Shown here one piece after another: positions 7,027 through 14,286 of a stretch of 37,062 nt of DNA; position 1 is the first letter of the stretch; the number at the start of each line of letters is the position of its first letter. The position numbers were made by a program, and so were the translations under genes. This stretch comes from a virus. The notes under the pieces are model-generated. The model was not told where the DNA came from and made no database searches. It saw only the letters and a program-made list of their open reading frames with translations. The stretch covers positions 1 to 37,062 of IMG/VR virus record IMGVR_UViG_3300048003_000453. One strand, given 5' to 3'.

Positions 7027-7788
7027 ATGAATAAAGTAGCATTTTTAAATTTATCTTTACACTCCTTCAATCAGGAAGGGGTGTGGAAAAAGTTTTTTGA
7101 GGGGGGGGATGAAGATTTATTTAACCTGTATATCCACTCTAAAAGTAAAAAATCCCGTTTCTTTTCTGACTACTTTATAGATAAAAAAGTGCCTACTAGT
7201 TGGGGGCAATTCTCTTTAGTTGAGGCTACTATAGAACTTATCAAAGCGGCTTTGGGGGATGAAGATAATGAATACTTCTCCTTGATTAGTGATTCTCATT
7301 TACCATTATATCCTTTAGACGAAACAGTATCTTTGATCAAAGAAAGATATCCAAAGACAACCTTTGCAAAACATTTCAGTTTTCACACTAAAGTTAAAAG
7401 TCAGTTGACTTTCAGGAAGGGGGTTAAAGATTATAAGTTCGATAAATATAATGCAGTTTGCCAATTTTTTGTTTTAAGGCGTAAGGACGCGATTAAGTTT
7501 GTTGAGACTTTTGATCATTGGTCTAAGTATTTCGTAAAGAATGAAGTTATCTTTGCTGATGAATTTTATTTTTGGGGGGTAGCTAGAGAAATAGGTATTG
7601 ACTTCGATATGGGGCAAGCTACAACCTACTCCGATTGGAGTATTAGAAAAGATCAGCACGGTAAAATATATAGGAATCCTAGAGCTTTTGAATCGTTTAG
7701 TAGGGCTATGATGCAAAATTACCGCAACAGGAATTTTTTATACGTTAGAAAAATAATGCCAGAAACATTTATAACTGTTAATCTTTAG
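7027..7788 (+). CDS. Core-2/I-branching (GT14)-like glycosyltransferase
   Basis: 253 residues. FNLYIHSKSKKSRFFSDYFI, the SLVEATIELIKAAL helix and YFSLISDSHLPLYPLDETVSLI follow the pattern of GT14 (core-2/I-branching) enzymes, where a run like 'SESCIPLYPL' is highly conserved. VIFADEFYF may hold the late acidic residues. The family transfers sugars from UDP-sugars. In a phage it could decorate DNA bases, virion proteins or a host surface glycan; the target is unknown. It starts 1 nt after the upstream gene ends. Confidence 0.65.
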   Translation: MNKVAFLNLSLHSFNQEGVWKKFFEGGDEDLFNLYIHSKSKKSRFFSDYFIDKKVPTSWGQFSLVEATIELIKAALGDEDNEYFSLISDSHLPLYPLDETVSLIKERYPKTTFAKHFSFHTKVKSQLTFRKGVKDYKFDKYNAVCQFFVLRRKDAIKFVETFDHWSKYFVKNEVIFADEFYFWGVAREIGIDFDMGQATTYSDWSIRKDQHGKIYRNPRAFESFSRAMMQNYRNRNFLYVRKIMPETFITVNL

Positions 7789-7799
7789 GTTAGAAAAAA

Positions 7800-8417
7800 A
7801 TGAAAAATACAGTAGAATTATTAGGGCATTACGGCAGTGATGAAGTCATTGCTTGTAGTGCTTGGACATCGACTTCAAGAGAACTGGATGAAAAGAAAAG
7901 AGAGAGAATTCCGAAGCTCATCGACATGCTTTGGAGCCACGGACACGAAACACCCTTTGAAAAAGGTAGCGTTCACTTTCTTATTGATTGTGATATTGCC
8001 AGCCATATACATTTACTTAAACATAGGGTTTCTTCGCTCAATGCTGAATCGGCTCGCTACAAAGAGCTTAAGGAGGATAAAATGTTTATTCCTGAAGATT
8101 GGCCAGAAGCTTGGCGAAATGAATTAATGATTCATGCTGCTCATGGAAACAAGTTATACCATGAGGCAATCGAAGTTCTTGAGTCAAGGTTGGGTCGTAA
8201 ACGAGCAAAAGAATCTGCCCGTTTCTTCAAAACTTATAATAGTAGAATCCAAGCTGACGTACAGTTTAATATGAGGAGCTTTGCTAATTTTGTTAAATTA
8301 CGCAAGAGTGAACACGCTCAAAAAGAAATCAGAGAAATAGCAGAAAAGATGCTTGACTTGGTTAGTAATATAGAGGATGCTCCTTTCCAGCATACCTTAA
8401 ATAGTTGGGGTTATTAA
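7800..8417 (+). CDS. thyX: FAD-dependent thymidylate synthase ThyX
   Basis: 205 residues, close to the usual ThyX length. The signature is at residues 74-87 (KHRVSSLNAESARY), matching RHRxxSxNxxSxRY with Lys for the first Arg. FKTYNSRIQADVQFNMRSFANFVKLR supplies the conserved C-terminal FAD/dUMP-binding region. The enzyme makes dTMP from dUMP using methylene-tetrahydrofolate, NADPH and FAD. It supplies dTTP for phage replication and works with the MazG-like and Nmad1 genes in nucleotide metabolism. Confidence 0.93.
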   Translation: MKNTVELLGHYGSDEVIACSAWTSTSRELDEKKRERIPKLIDMLWSHGHETPFEKGSVHFLIDCDIASHIHLLKHRVSSLNAESARYKELKEDKMFIPEDWPEAWRNELMIHAAHGNKLYHEAIEVLESRLGRKRAKESARFFKTYNSRIQADVQFNMRSFANFVKLRKSEHAQKEIREIAEKMLDLVSNIEDAPFQHTLNSWGY

Positions 8418-8420
8418 ATT

Positions 8421-8654
8421 ATGAATATATTTAAAAAAATATTTAAGTTTATTGATGAGAAAATGTTTCATCCTGCTCAATGGTTTGTTGAGCGGGAGCA
8501 TAAGATAGACCCTAATGTTATCAATCCTCCTTCATGGAGAGAGAGGAAGATACAAAATGAGATGATTGATAGGCAGTATGAAGAGTCTATAAAAGCTAAA
8601 GGGGATGAGAAAGAGCCTTCTTGGGCGGATAAATACGATAAAGATTTTAAATGA
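8421..8654 (+). CDS. Hypothetical protein
   Basis: 77 residues: a hydrophobic/aromatic N-terminal part (IFKKIFKFIDEKMFHPAQWF), then a charged C-terminus. No family recognised. It lies 3 nt after thyX and its stop overlaps the start of a membrane micro-protein, so the three are likely one transcript. Confidence 0.55.
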   Translation: MNIFKKIFKFIDEKMFHPAQWFVEREHKIDPNVINPPSWRERKIQNEMIDRQYEESIKAKGDEKEPSWADKYDKDFK

Positions 8655-8749
8655 TTAAAAAAGGATTATATATTATATCAGCGGTTTTGCTTCTAGCTTT
8701 GATTAAAGCTTCTGGTATAATTAATTTTCTTTTCCCAGAGATATTTTAA
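8651..8749 (+). CDS. Single-helix membrane micro-protein
   Basis: 32 residues: MIKKG, a hydrophobic segment (YIISAVLLLALIKASGIINFLF) and a short end. The ATG overlaps the previous stop codon (ATGA), and it ends 2 nt before the tRNA. Function unknown; co-translation with the upstream gene supports that it is real. Confidence 0.45.
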   Translation: MIKKGLYIISAVLLLALIKASGIINFLFPEIF

Positions 8750-8751
8750 AT

Positions 8752-8828
8752 GCGCTTGTAGCTCAGTTGGTTAGAGCAGGGGTCTCATAAACCCTTTGTC
8801 ACTGGTTCAAGTCCAGTCGGGCGCACCA
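8752..8828 (+). tRNA. tRNA with anticodon CAT (elongator Met or Ile2), CCA encoded
   Basis: The acceptor stem GCGCTTG pairs with CGGGCGC (two G-U), discriminator A, then encoded CCA. The D arm is AGCTCAGTTGGTTAGAGC, the anticodon stem GGGGT/ACCCT with loop CTCATAA, and the T arm ACTGG TTCAAGT CCAGT. CAT could be an elongator methionine tRNA or the ATA-reading isoleucine tRNA modified by lysidine synthase; sequence alone does not separate them cleanly. Encoded CCA contrasts with the tRNA-Leu upstream. Confidence 0.93.
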
Positions 8829-8874
8829 ATAATTAAATTGAGAATACCAACTTTTTGAACTATAATATAATACT

Positions 8875-10125
8875 ATGATACATAGCACGATTGATAAACT
8901 GATAGGCAATTTAGAGCAGGTTGTCAAAGACTTGGAAAATTTAAAAATTTCTGCTAGCGCATATGAACTAGCCTCGACGAGCGCGGAGACGAGCGCGGAG
9001 ACGAGCGCGGAGACGAGCGCGGAGACGAGCGCGGAGACGAGCGCGGAGACGAGCGCGGAGACGAGCGCGGAGACGAGCGCGGAGACGAGCGGTGGTTTTT
9101 TTTTAGATGGCTCTCCTCCATCTTGGCCAAGCTTCAAGTATCTAAAAGGGGAGATCGTAGGAAATCTGACTAAGACCCGTACAATGGCGATGGATGATAA
9201 AGGTTTCATCCACTCTCTAGGTTATAAGTCTGATATGCATATTCAGACAGACACTCTTGAGGATACTATAGAGAGGAAAGATCGGGGGTACAAAGGATTT
9301 ATTGGTAATGTAGAAGCTTCGGATGGTTATACTTATTTTTTGCCAGCATATTCTAGTTCCATAGGTAAGTTGAAAAGATCAACAGGAGAGATTACTTTAG
9401 AAAAGAAATTTAGTTCTTGTCCTCAAGTTAGGTCTGGAGCGGAGGGAGCGAATGGGATAATCTATATGCCATCTTATACTAAAACTTTAAAGATTTATAC
9501 TTTAAACACTAAGACGGGTCAGATTGGATCGTTTACTCCTCCACAACCGGGATACTTTGGCCATGTATGGGGAGCAGCAGCAGATCCAGACGGGAATGTT
9601 TATATGCCACCAGCATTAGGAAATAAAATTCTTAAGATAGATAAAAATGGCACCAGTTTCTTATTGGAGGGTAAGCCTGTCACCTCTGGAGTTTCTGGAT
9701 TTAGTGTGAAGTATGTCGGAGCTACTTATGTCCCAAGTGTTGATAAGGTGTTCTGCCTACCAAGGACGGGCAAAAAGATTTTAATTATTAATTGTGCTGA
9801 TGATAGTTATAAGGAGATTGATTTGCCAGCGGAATATTTAAAGGTGGCTAATAAAAATAAAAATTTCCACGGTTACCTCGCTCCTGACGGTTGGCTTTAC
9901 AGTGCGTTCTGGGGGGATACAAAATGCTTCAGAGTTAACCCTCTGACTCAAGAGATCCAATGGGAGGACTATGATTATCAGTTTATGGATGGTTGGCCAA
10001 CAATAAAAGAGGGTTCTGGGATAATGAGTCTTGGAACTGGTTACTCTACTTGCGCTTTGACTAAAGGTAAAGATGTCTTTCTTGGGTTGGCAGGAACCTC
10101 TAGAGCTATCAAGCTTGAGTTTTAA
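8875..10125 (+). CDS. Beta-propeller-like protein with a TSAE tandem-repeat linker
   Basis: 416 residues. A short N-terminal helix (about 1-34) is followed by a linker of nine perfect TSAE repeats, then GGFFLDGSPPSWPSF and a C-terminal domain (about 85-416). That domain has repeated blade-like units such as DDKGFIHSLGY, ANGIIYMPSYTKTLKIYTLNTKTG, DPDGNVYMPPALGNKILKID and APDGWLYSAFWGDTKCFRVN, typical of NHL/SMP-30-type six- or seven-bladed propellers. Likely a binding protein, perhaps virion-associated or secreted. The gene is preceded by TATAATATAATACT, an AT-rich -10-like box. Confidence 0.65.
   Translation: MIHSTIDKLIGNLEQVVKDLENLKISASAYELASTSAETSAETSAETSAETSAETSAETSAETSAETSAETSGGFFLDGSPPSWPSFKYLKGEIVGNLTKTRTMAMDDKGFIHSLGYKSDMHIQTDTLEDTIERKDRGYKGFIGNVEASDGYTYFLPAYSSSIGKLKRSTGEITLEKKFSSCPQVRSGAEGANGIIYMPSYTKTLKIYTLNTKTGQIGSFTPPQPGYFGHVWGAAADPDGNVYMPPALGNKILKIDKNGTSFLLEGKPVTSGVSGFSVKYVGATYVPSVDKVFCLPRTGKKILIINCADDSYKEIDLPAEYLKVANKNKNFHGYLAPDGWLYSAFWGDTKCFRVNPLTQEIQWEDYDYQFMDGWPTIKEGSGIMSLGTGYSTCALTKGKDVFLGLAGTSRAIKLEF
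8977..9090 (+). repeat. 12-bp tandem repeat, nine perfect copies plus a half copy
   Basis: The unit acgagcgcggag is repeated nine times without a mismatch, followed by acgagc. It encodes Thr-Ser-Ala-Glu in frame. It is far richer in G+C than its surroundings and uses codons (acg, agc, gcg) that are uncommon in this phage. Perfect identity points to recent expansion by slippage; changes of copy number would alter linker length without frameshift. Confidence 0.95.
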
Positions 10126-10127
10126 AA

Positions 10128-10343
10128 ATGAAAAGCTATAGGCAGGTATATTTGATTGTAAAAGATAGAGGTTTTGTTTATCAACCAGTTGCAGATGTAC
10201 CAGAGTTCCATAAAGAAAGCGAGGCTTTAGTCTATTGGGAATACAACAAAGAGAGTATACTGGATGCTAATTTCTACAATGATCCTATTATTATCATAAG
10301 AAAAGAAGTCAACAATGTAAAAACAAAAGATTTGTATGTTTGA
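10128..10343 (+). CDS. Hypothetical protein; 3' part duplicated downstream
   Basis: 71 residues, no family recognised. Its C-terminal segment NFYNDPIIIIRKEVNN reappears in a fragment at 10715-10804 (NFYNDPIVIIRREINN). It overlaps the following small gene by 8 nt. The pair forms a cassette whose second member is also duplicated at 11154. Confidence 0.55.
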   Translation: MKSYRQVYLIVKDRGFVYQPVADVPEFHKESEALVYWEYNKESILDANFYNDPIIIIRKEVNNVKTKDLYV

Positions 10344-10485
10344 GAATTTTGAGGTAGACGATTTAGGTCGCATCATATATAGAATTGTTAGGGAGTTCGG
10401 CTACACTGAAGAGTGGTGGTTTGAGTATGGTAGGCGGGGTGAAAAGATATTAGTTAAGTACATTAAAGAAAATAAACCATTTTAA
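10336..10485 (+). CDS. Small duplicated protein with GYTEEWWFEY motif, copy 1
   Basis: 49 residues: MFENFEVDDLGRIIYRI, GYTEEWWFEY, then KYIKENKPF. A paralogue lies at 11154-11303 with the same length and motif. The DLGR...GYTEEW-x-EY arrangement recalls small phage proteins of unknown function with a beta-hairpin core. The start overlaps the upstream gene, a mark of coupling. Confidence 0.6.
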   Translation: MFENFEVDDLGRIIYRIVREFGYTEEWWFEYGRRGEKILVKYIKENKPF

Positions 10486-10489
10486 AATT

Positions 10490-10714
10490 ATGAGAAAACA
10501 ATTATATGATATGCTTTGGACAGAAGCAATTGCAGATAGAAAAAAAGCTTTATTATCCCTTGATTTACTTTCTGATCATGCGGCTGGGATAGGTGACCAC
10601 TCCACAGATGATTATTGGAAGAATTGTAAGCAATCTCTTGAGCTTTTGGTAGATGCTGATGATAAACTTGAGTGTCTCCGAAAATACTTCAAAGAAGAAC
10701 ACGACGAGGGCTAG
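10490..10714 (+). CDS. Hypothetical protein
   Basis: 74 residues, mostly helical, acidic C-terminus (YFKEEHDEG). It starts 4 nt after copy 1 of the duplicated gene, with the frequent junction 'stop-AAATTATG'. No family recognised. Confidence 0.55.
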   Translation: MRKQLYDMLWTEAIADRKKALLSLDLLSDHAAGIGDHSTDDYWKNCKQSLELLVDADDKLECLRKYFKEEHDEG

Positions 10715-10804
10715 AACAAAGATATTTAAAGATTTAAATTTCTATAATGATCCTATCGTTATTATTAGGAGGGAAATAAATAATATTACAGTAAAAAACT
10801 TATG
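10715..10804 (+). pseudogene. Remnant of a second copy of the 10128 gene (3' end)
   Basis: An open stretch translating to FKDLNFYNDPIVIIRREINNITVKNL ends in TGA at about 10804. It matches the C-terminus of the protein at 10128 in order and spacing (NFYNDPI-x-IIR-x-E-x-NN-x-x-K). No start codon or N-terminal part remains. It shows that the 10128-10485 cassette was duplicated and that one copy then decayed. Confidence 0.55.
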
Positions 10805-10969
10805 ACAAAGACAGAAAACGAAGAGATTGTATCGATTAAAAAAGATCTTAGTGATCTCAATAATACGATTCAGATCAGGACCAGAGCGTTAAAAACAATT
10901 GCCGTATTCTTTGGTACGTTGTTTGTTCTGGATGCGGCAATGCTAGTTTATAGCATTTTAACTAAGTAA
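10802..10969 (+). CDS. Small membrane protein with N-terminal coiled coil
   Basis: 55 residues: charged helical N-terminus (EEIVSIKKDLSDLNNTIQIR), then one transmembrane segment (TIAVFFGTLFVLDAAMLVY). The ATG overlaps the end of the gene remnant. This layout recalls small phage inner-membrane or holin/antiholin proteins, but no motif proves it. It lies inside the duplicated region. Confidence 0.5.
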   Translation: MTKTENEEIVSIKKDLSDLNNTIQIRTRALKTIAVFFGTLFVLDAAMLVYSILTK

Positions 10970-10970
10970 T

Positions 10971-11006
10971 CCACAATTTCAGCTTGACTTGAAGTCAAAA
11001 CTGTGG
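10971..11006 (+). other. Imperfect hairpin with perfect TTGACTT-G-AAGTCAA core
   Basis: TTGACTT and AAGTCAA form a 7-bp inverted repeat around a single G (10984-10998). CAG/CTG and CCA/TGG pairings extend it outward with bulges. No T-run follows, so it is a poor terminator. It could be an operator, an RNA structure or part of a promoter (TTGACT). Confidence 0.4.
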
Positions 11007-11024
11007 AGGATATGGTGTAGGACG

Positions 11025-11150
11025 ATGGGCGAGCGGGTGTCAGACAACCCTAGGGAAGCTGACCTCGCCGCCCTCATCCGAACTTTTTGGTGGTTCGTCC
11101 ATATAACGACATGTGGATTCATCATAGCGAATACAATTAGACATTGGTAA
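11025..11150 (+). CDS. Small membrane protein
   Basis: 41 residues: a polar N-terminus (MGERVSDNPREADLAALIR), then TFWWFVHITTCGFIIANTIRHW, a single transmembrane helix rich in aromatic residues. Its codons are more G+C-rich than those of its neighbours. With the 10802 gene it forms a pair of tiny membrane proteins inserted between the two halves of the duplicated cassette. Holin or superinfection-exclusion function is possible, unproven. Confidence 0.45.
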   Translation: MGERVSDNPREADLAALIRTFWWFVHITTCGFIIANTIRHW

Positions 11151-11153
11151 AGT

Positions 11154-11303
11154 ATGTTTGAAAATTTAGAATTAGATGATTTAGGACGTGTTGTATATAA
11201 GATTACCAGATCAGGTGGATATACTGAAGAATGGTGGTTTGAGTATGATAGTAAAGGAGTCAAAGTGTTAAAAAAATATATTAAAGAAAGAAAACCGTTT
11301 TAG
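11154..11303 (+). CDS. Small duplicated protein with GYTEEWWFEY motif, copy 2
   Basis: 49 residues: MFENLELDDLGRVVYKI, GYTEEWWFEY, then KYIKERKPF. Clearly a paralogue of the product of 10336-10485, about two thirds identical by eye, with conservative changes spread along its length, so the duplication is not recent and both copies appear to be kept. Function unknown. Confidence 0.6.
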   Translation: MFENLELDDLGRVVYKITRSGGYTEEWWFEYDSKGVKVLKKYIKERKPF

Positions 11304-11306
11304 ATT

Positions 11307-11819
11307 ATGGAAGCCCACAAATGGAGAAATAAATATAGAGCATTCGATTGCCCCACGCAATCGGTTCTAATAGTTTATAGAAGTTATAAAATTAAGACTG
11401 AAGTTTTAAATCTTTTAAATATTAAATGTAATGCGGATGGAGATTTGCATTTCCCCTTTTATGATCCTTATGATGAAAAGACTATAATAGGACATTATTT
11501 AGCCGGGACAAACGATAAGGGCGCTTATAAAAAATTAAATAGATGCGCTCATGATTATGTCTATCCTTCTAATGTCCCCGGTGTAAGTTTCAACAAGGAA
11601 GAAACTCTTTATATAGTGAAGACTCCAGCTATAGCGGCTGAATACTTAAGCCAAGGCAAAAATGCTGTAGCTTATTGTTACAGGAATAGGGTCTCTGATA
11701 ACTTAATAACTTATATCGGCCAGAATGGATTCAAAAAAATAAAACCAATGGATTTTGATGGGGTGAGACTCAAGGATAAATTAAATCAAGCTGGTTACTA
11801 TGAATTCTCAATTCTTTAA
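11307..11819 (+). CDS. Hypothetical protein, faint Toprim-like resemblance
   Basis: 170 residues. ETLYIVKTPAIAAEYLSQGK followed by NAVAYCY and later KPMDFDG resembles the strand-helix-strand core of Toprim domains ('IVEG...A..L...G...V'), but the catalytic glutamate position carries Lys, so any such domain would be inactive. Otherwise no family recognised. Its stop overlaps the region just before the next gene. Confidence 0.5.
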   Translation: MEAHKWRNKYRAFDCPTQSVLIVYRSYKIKTEVLNLLNIKCNADGDLHFPFYDPYDEKTIIGHYLAGTNDKGAYKKLNRCAHDYVYPSNVPGVSFNKEETLYIVKTPAIAAEYLSQGKNAVAYCYRNRVSDNLITYIGQNGFKKIKPMDFDGVRLKDKLNQAGYYEFSIL

Positions 11820-11823
11820 TAAA

Positions 11824-12255
11824 ATGAAAAAAATATTATTATTCGCGTCTGTTTGTCTCCCCTTGTGGGGAGTGTGGGGTGTGGCCGCTTGGCATGGCTA
11901 TAAAGAGCCTAAGATAGAGGTTAAAGAGACCGTCAAGGTTGTCCCTCCAGAGAAGGTGGACGCTCATGTGTTTCTAACCAAGTGGCAGCTCACTAAAATG
12001 CTAAAGACATTTGAAGAAGATGCTCACCCTGCTGATACTTTAAAATTTAAAACGGTAGTGAAGAGTGATGGCGATGGCTGGAGGATCTCCTCGACTCATT
12101 TAGCAAGAGGAGCTGAACCATATCCAATCCCAGAAGGGAAGTATTTTGTTATTGATTCTTCTTATGTGGATCACTCAGGAGACTTCAAGTCTTGCGTTGA
12201 ATATGCTGAGAGCTACAAGAGTTTTCACGATTATATTGTGATAAGTGCAGAATAA
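11824..12255 (+). CDS. Membrane-anchored or secreted hypothetical protein
   Basis: 143 residues from the ATG at 11824. MKKILLFASVCLPLWGVWGVAAW is a signal peptide or N-terminal anchor; the rest is a soluble domain ending HDYIVISAE, probably in the periplasm. An ATG at 11800 would add eight residues but lies inside the previous gene and spoils the signal-like start. The stop overlaps the ATG of the next gene (TAATG). Confidence 0.55.
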   Translation: MKKILLFASVCLPLWGVWGVAAWHGYKEPKIEVKETVKVVPPEKVDAHVFLTKWQLTKMLKTFEEDAHPADTLKFKTVVKSDGDGWRISSTHLARGAEPYPIPEGKYFVIDSSYVDHSGDFKSCVEYAESYKSFHDYIVISAE

Positions 12256-12908
12256 TGGGGGAGATCTTCGATACAATCGTCTGTGTTTATTCTTCTTGTG
12301 ATCATTTAGAAGACGCAAAAAAGTTGAGGGATAGCTTGAGCTTACCGAACTCTAAATTCTTAATTTTCCTTTCTAAAGGTTATAAAGGTGAAGAGGGCGA
12401 TGGAATAGTTAAATTGGATATCGATGAGGGTTATGAGCTTTTATCTATAAAAACTTATAAGATGTTTGAATATATCTATAAGTCAGGTATTCAATTTAAT
12501 AAAATTTATAAGATAGATGCTACTGTTTTATCTGGTACAACTTGTAAACATGAGCTTGAAAAAATAGATAAAATTAAAGAGGTGTTCTTTAATCAAAGCT
12601 TGGATTCAGATCTTCAATATTTTGGCGCTTGTTTGTATACAGCTACAGAGCAGTCAACTTTAGCTTGGGCAAAAGGGAAGGGGATGTCCATAAAAGGGGG
12701 TAGTTGGTGGCTTTTAACCAATAAGCATAATATAAACTATTTCAGCGGTAAGTTTTATGGTTTGGGTTGGGAATTCTTTAACTTCATTATTAATGATAAA
12801 ACTACAAAAGGTTTATGTAACTTAATGGTGAGAGATTGGGGTGGGTGTGAAGATATGGTGGTTGGCATACTTTACCAAAAGTTTTTAAGATATGATCAAC
12901 AAAACTAA
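12255..12908 (+). CDS. Glycosyltransferase-like protein (galactosyltransferase type)
   Basis: 217 residues. The N-terminal pattern DTIVCVYSSCDHLEDAKKLRDSL, then GDGIVKLDIDEGYELLSIKTYKMFEYIYKS and KIYKIDATV, follows the GT31-like scheme in which a helix ('NL-x-x-KT') precedes a DxD-like site; here K-I-D replaces the usual DDD. GGSWWLLTNKHN and GGCEDMVVG resemble the later substrate-binding motifs. Probably a sugar transferase acting with the two sulfotransferases that follow and overlap it by 17 nt. Confidence 0.55.
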   Translation: MGEIFDTIVCVYSSCDHLEDAKKLRDSLSLPNSKFLIFLSKGYKGEEGDGIVKLDIDEGYELLSIKTYKMFEYIYKSGIQFNKIYKIDATVLSGTTCKHELEKIDKIKEVFFNQSLDSDLQYFGACLYTATEQSTLAWAKGKGMSIKGGSWWLLTNKHNINYFSGKFYGLGWEFFNFIINDKTTKGLCNLMVRDWGGCEDMVVGILYQKFLRYDQQN

Positions 12909-13515
12909 AAAATTTGTGTTCGTACATATTCCAAAATGCGGAGGTTCATCAATTACGAAATGTAATTATTTTAATTGTTGGCGGGGCGACTCCCATTTAA
13001 CTTTGGAGGATTATCATAATTATATTTTTAATTCAAACTCTTACAAATACTATTCTATAGTAAGGAATCCTTGGTCTCGTATGCTGAGCGTTTATACTTA
13101 TTGGAAACAGATGACCCCTAACCATAAAAACTATCGTTGGGATAAATACGCTTGTAGAGCTTTACACGACAATAAAATGACTTTTAAAGAATTTATTTTA
13201 AATCTTTCTAGTCGCAAAATACCCTTTCTCAAGTCTTTTGAACCTCATTTAGAAATGCCTCATTTAAAAACTCAATGTAGTTTTTTAAAGGTTGGAGGGG
13301 AGTTTAAAGTGGATTTTGTGGGTAAGATGGAAAGCTTGCAGGAAGATTTTGATTTTATCTGCGATGACATCGGAATACCCAGACAAGATTTGCCTCATGT
13401 CAATAAAAGTGATCATAAGTGTTATACAGAATACTATGATGATGAAACTAAAAAAGTTATTTCCGATTTATATAGGGAAGATATCGAAGTTTTTAATTAT
13501 AAATTCGGAGAATAA
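12892..13515 (+). CDS. Sulfotransferase family protein, copy 1
   Basis: 207 residues. FVFVHIPKCGGSS (residues 8-20) is the 5'-phosphosulfate-binding loop, and SIVRNPWSRMLSVY (55-68) the 3'-phosphate-binding motif, of the Sulfotransfer_2 family. Such enzymes move sulfate from PAPS to carbohydrates or proteins. It ends NYKFGE, as does the next gene's product. A phage sulfotransferase next to a glycosyltransferase suggests modification of a glycan, on the virion or on the host surface. Confidence 0.8.
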   Translation: MINKTKKFVFVHIPKCGGSSITKCNYFNCWRGDSHLTLEDYHNYIFNSNSYKYYSIVRNPWSRMLSVYTYWKQMTPNHKNYRWDKYACRALHDNKMTFKEFILNLSSRKIPFLKSFEPHLEMPHLKTQCSFLKVGGEFKVDFVGKMESLQEDFDFICDDIGIPRQDLPHVNKSDHKCYTEYYDDETKKVISDLYREDIEVFNYKFGE

Positions 13516-14052
13516 ATGATTAATTTAGATTTCAATCTAGTTTTCGTACATGTTATAAGGACGGGAGGAGTTTCTATCTCGACAGCCTTTGATATAGAAG
13601 AAACCCAGTGTCACCTTCCGGCTAGCCGGGTAAGAGGATTGATTGGTGAAGATTTATGGGAGCAATGTTTCAAATTCTCTTTTGTAAGGAATCCTTTCGA
13701 CAAAATCGTGTCACAGTTTTTTTATAATAGTCAGAAATTTGGATTTAAAAAAGATGCCAGTTTCAATGAATACGTAAAAGCTTGGGATAGTGGCGCAAAG
13801 ATCAGCGTACACCCTCAATTAAATTCGGATTACATAGATGAGGATCTTGACTTTATAGGTCGTTTTGAGAATCTTCAAGAAGATTTTGATTTTATATGTG
13901 ATAAATTAAATATAAACAGACGAACATTACCCCATAAAAATAAATCTAACCATGAACACTATACTAAATACCACAATGAAGAGACTAAAAGTATTATCTC
14001 AAAAAAATTCGCTATAGATCTAGAGCGTTTCAATTACAAATTTGGAGAATAA
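13516..14052 (+). CDS. Sulfotransferase family protein, copy 2 (altered PAPS loop)
   Basis: 178 residues, starting directly after copy 1. LVFVHVIRTGGVS (8-20) aligns with the 5'-PSB loop of copy 1, but the conserved P-K has become I-R. FSFVRNPFDKIVSQFFY (54-70) is the 3'-PB motif. NLQEDFDFICDKL and HYTKYHNEETK align with NLQEDFDFICDDI-like and CYTEYYDDETK segments of copy 1, so the two are paralogues. The changed loop may alter the donor, the acceptor or activity. Confidence 0.7.
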   Translation: MINLDFNLVFVHVIRTGGVSISTAFDIEETQCHLPASRVRGLIGEDLWEQCFKFSFVRNPFDKIVSQFFYNSQKFGFKKDASFNEYVKAWDSGAKISVHPQLNSDYIDEDLDFIGRFENLQEDFDFICDKLNINRRTLPHKNKSNHEHYTKYHNEETKSIISKKFAIDLERFNYKFGE

Positions 14053-14286
14053 ATGGAAATATATACATACGACAGTAAGATTATTGGCCCAAACGGGTAT
14101 AAAGAACTAATGGTGGCGGTGTTAAATAACAAAGGTAATCCTATTGACTATTGTTGTCATAGGTTGGATTCACCAGATATACATGATCTTACGACTGCTG
14201 ATACCGGGGCGCATGAGTTTGGTGTAAACGGGTGGGAGTTAGATCCAGCGGATCAATATCAAGGTTACGCTACAAAAATAAAATGA
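14053..14286 (+). CDS. Hypothetical protein
   Basis: 77 residues, probably beta-rich, no family recognised. It starts directly after the second sulfotransferase and its TGA overlaps the ATG of the nuclease gene (AAATGATA), so it is in the same coupled run. Confidence 0.55.
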   Translation: MEIYTYDSKIIGPNGYKELMVAVLNNKGNPIDYCCHRLDSPDIHDLTTADTGAHEFGVNGWELDPADQYQGYATKIK

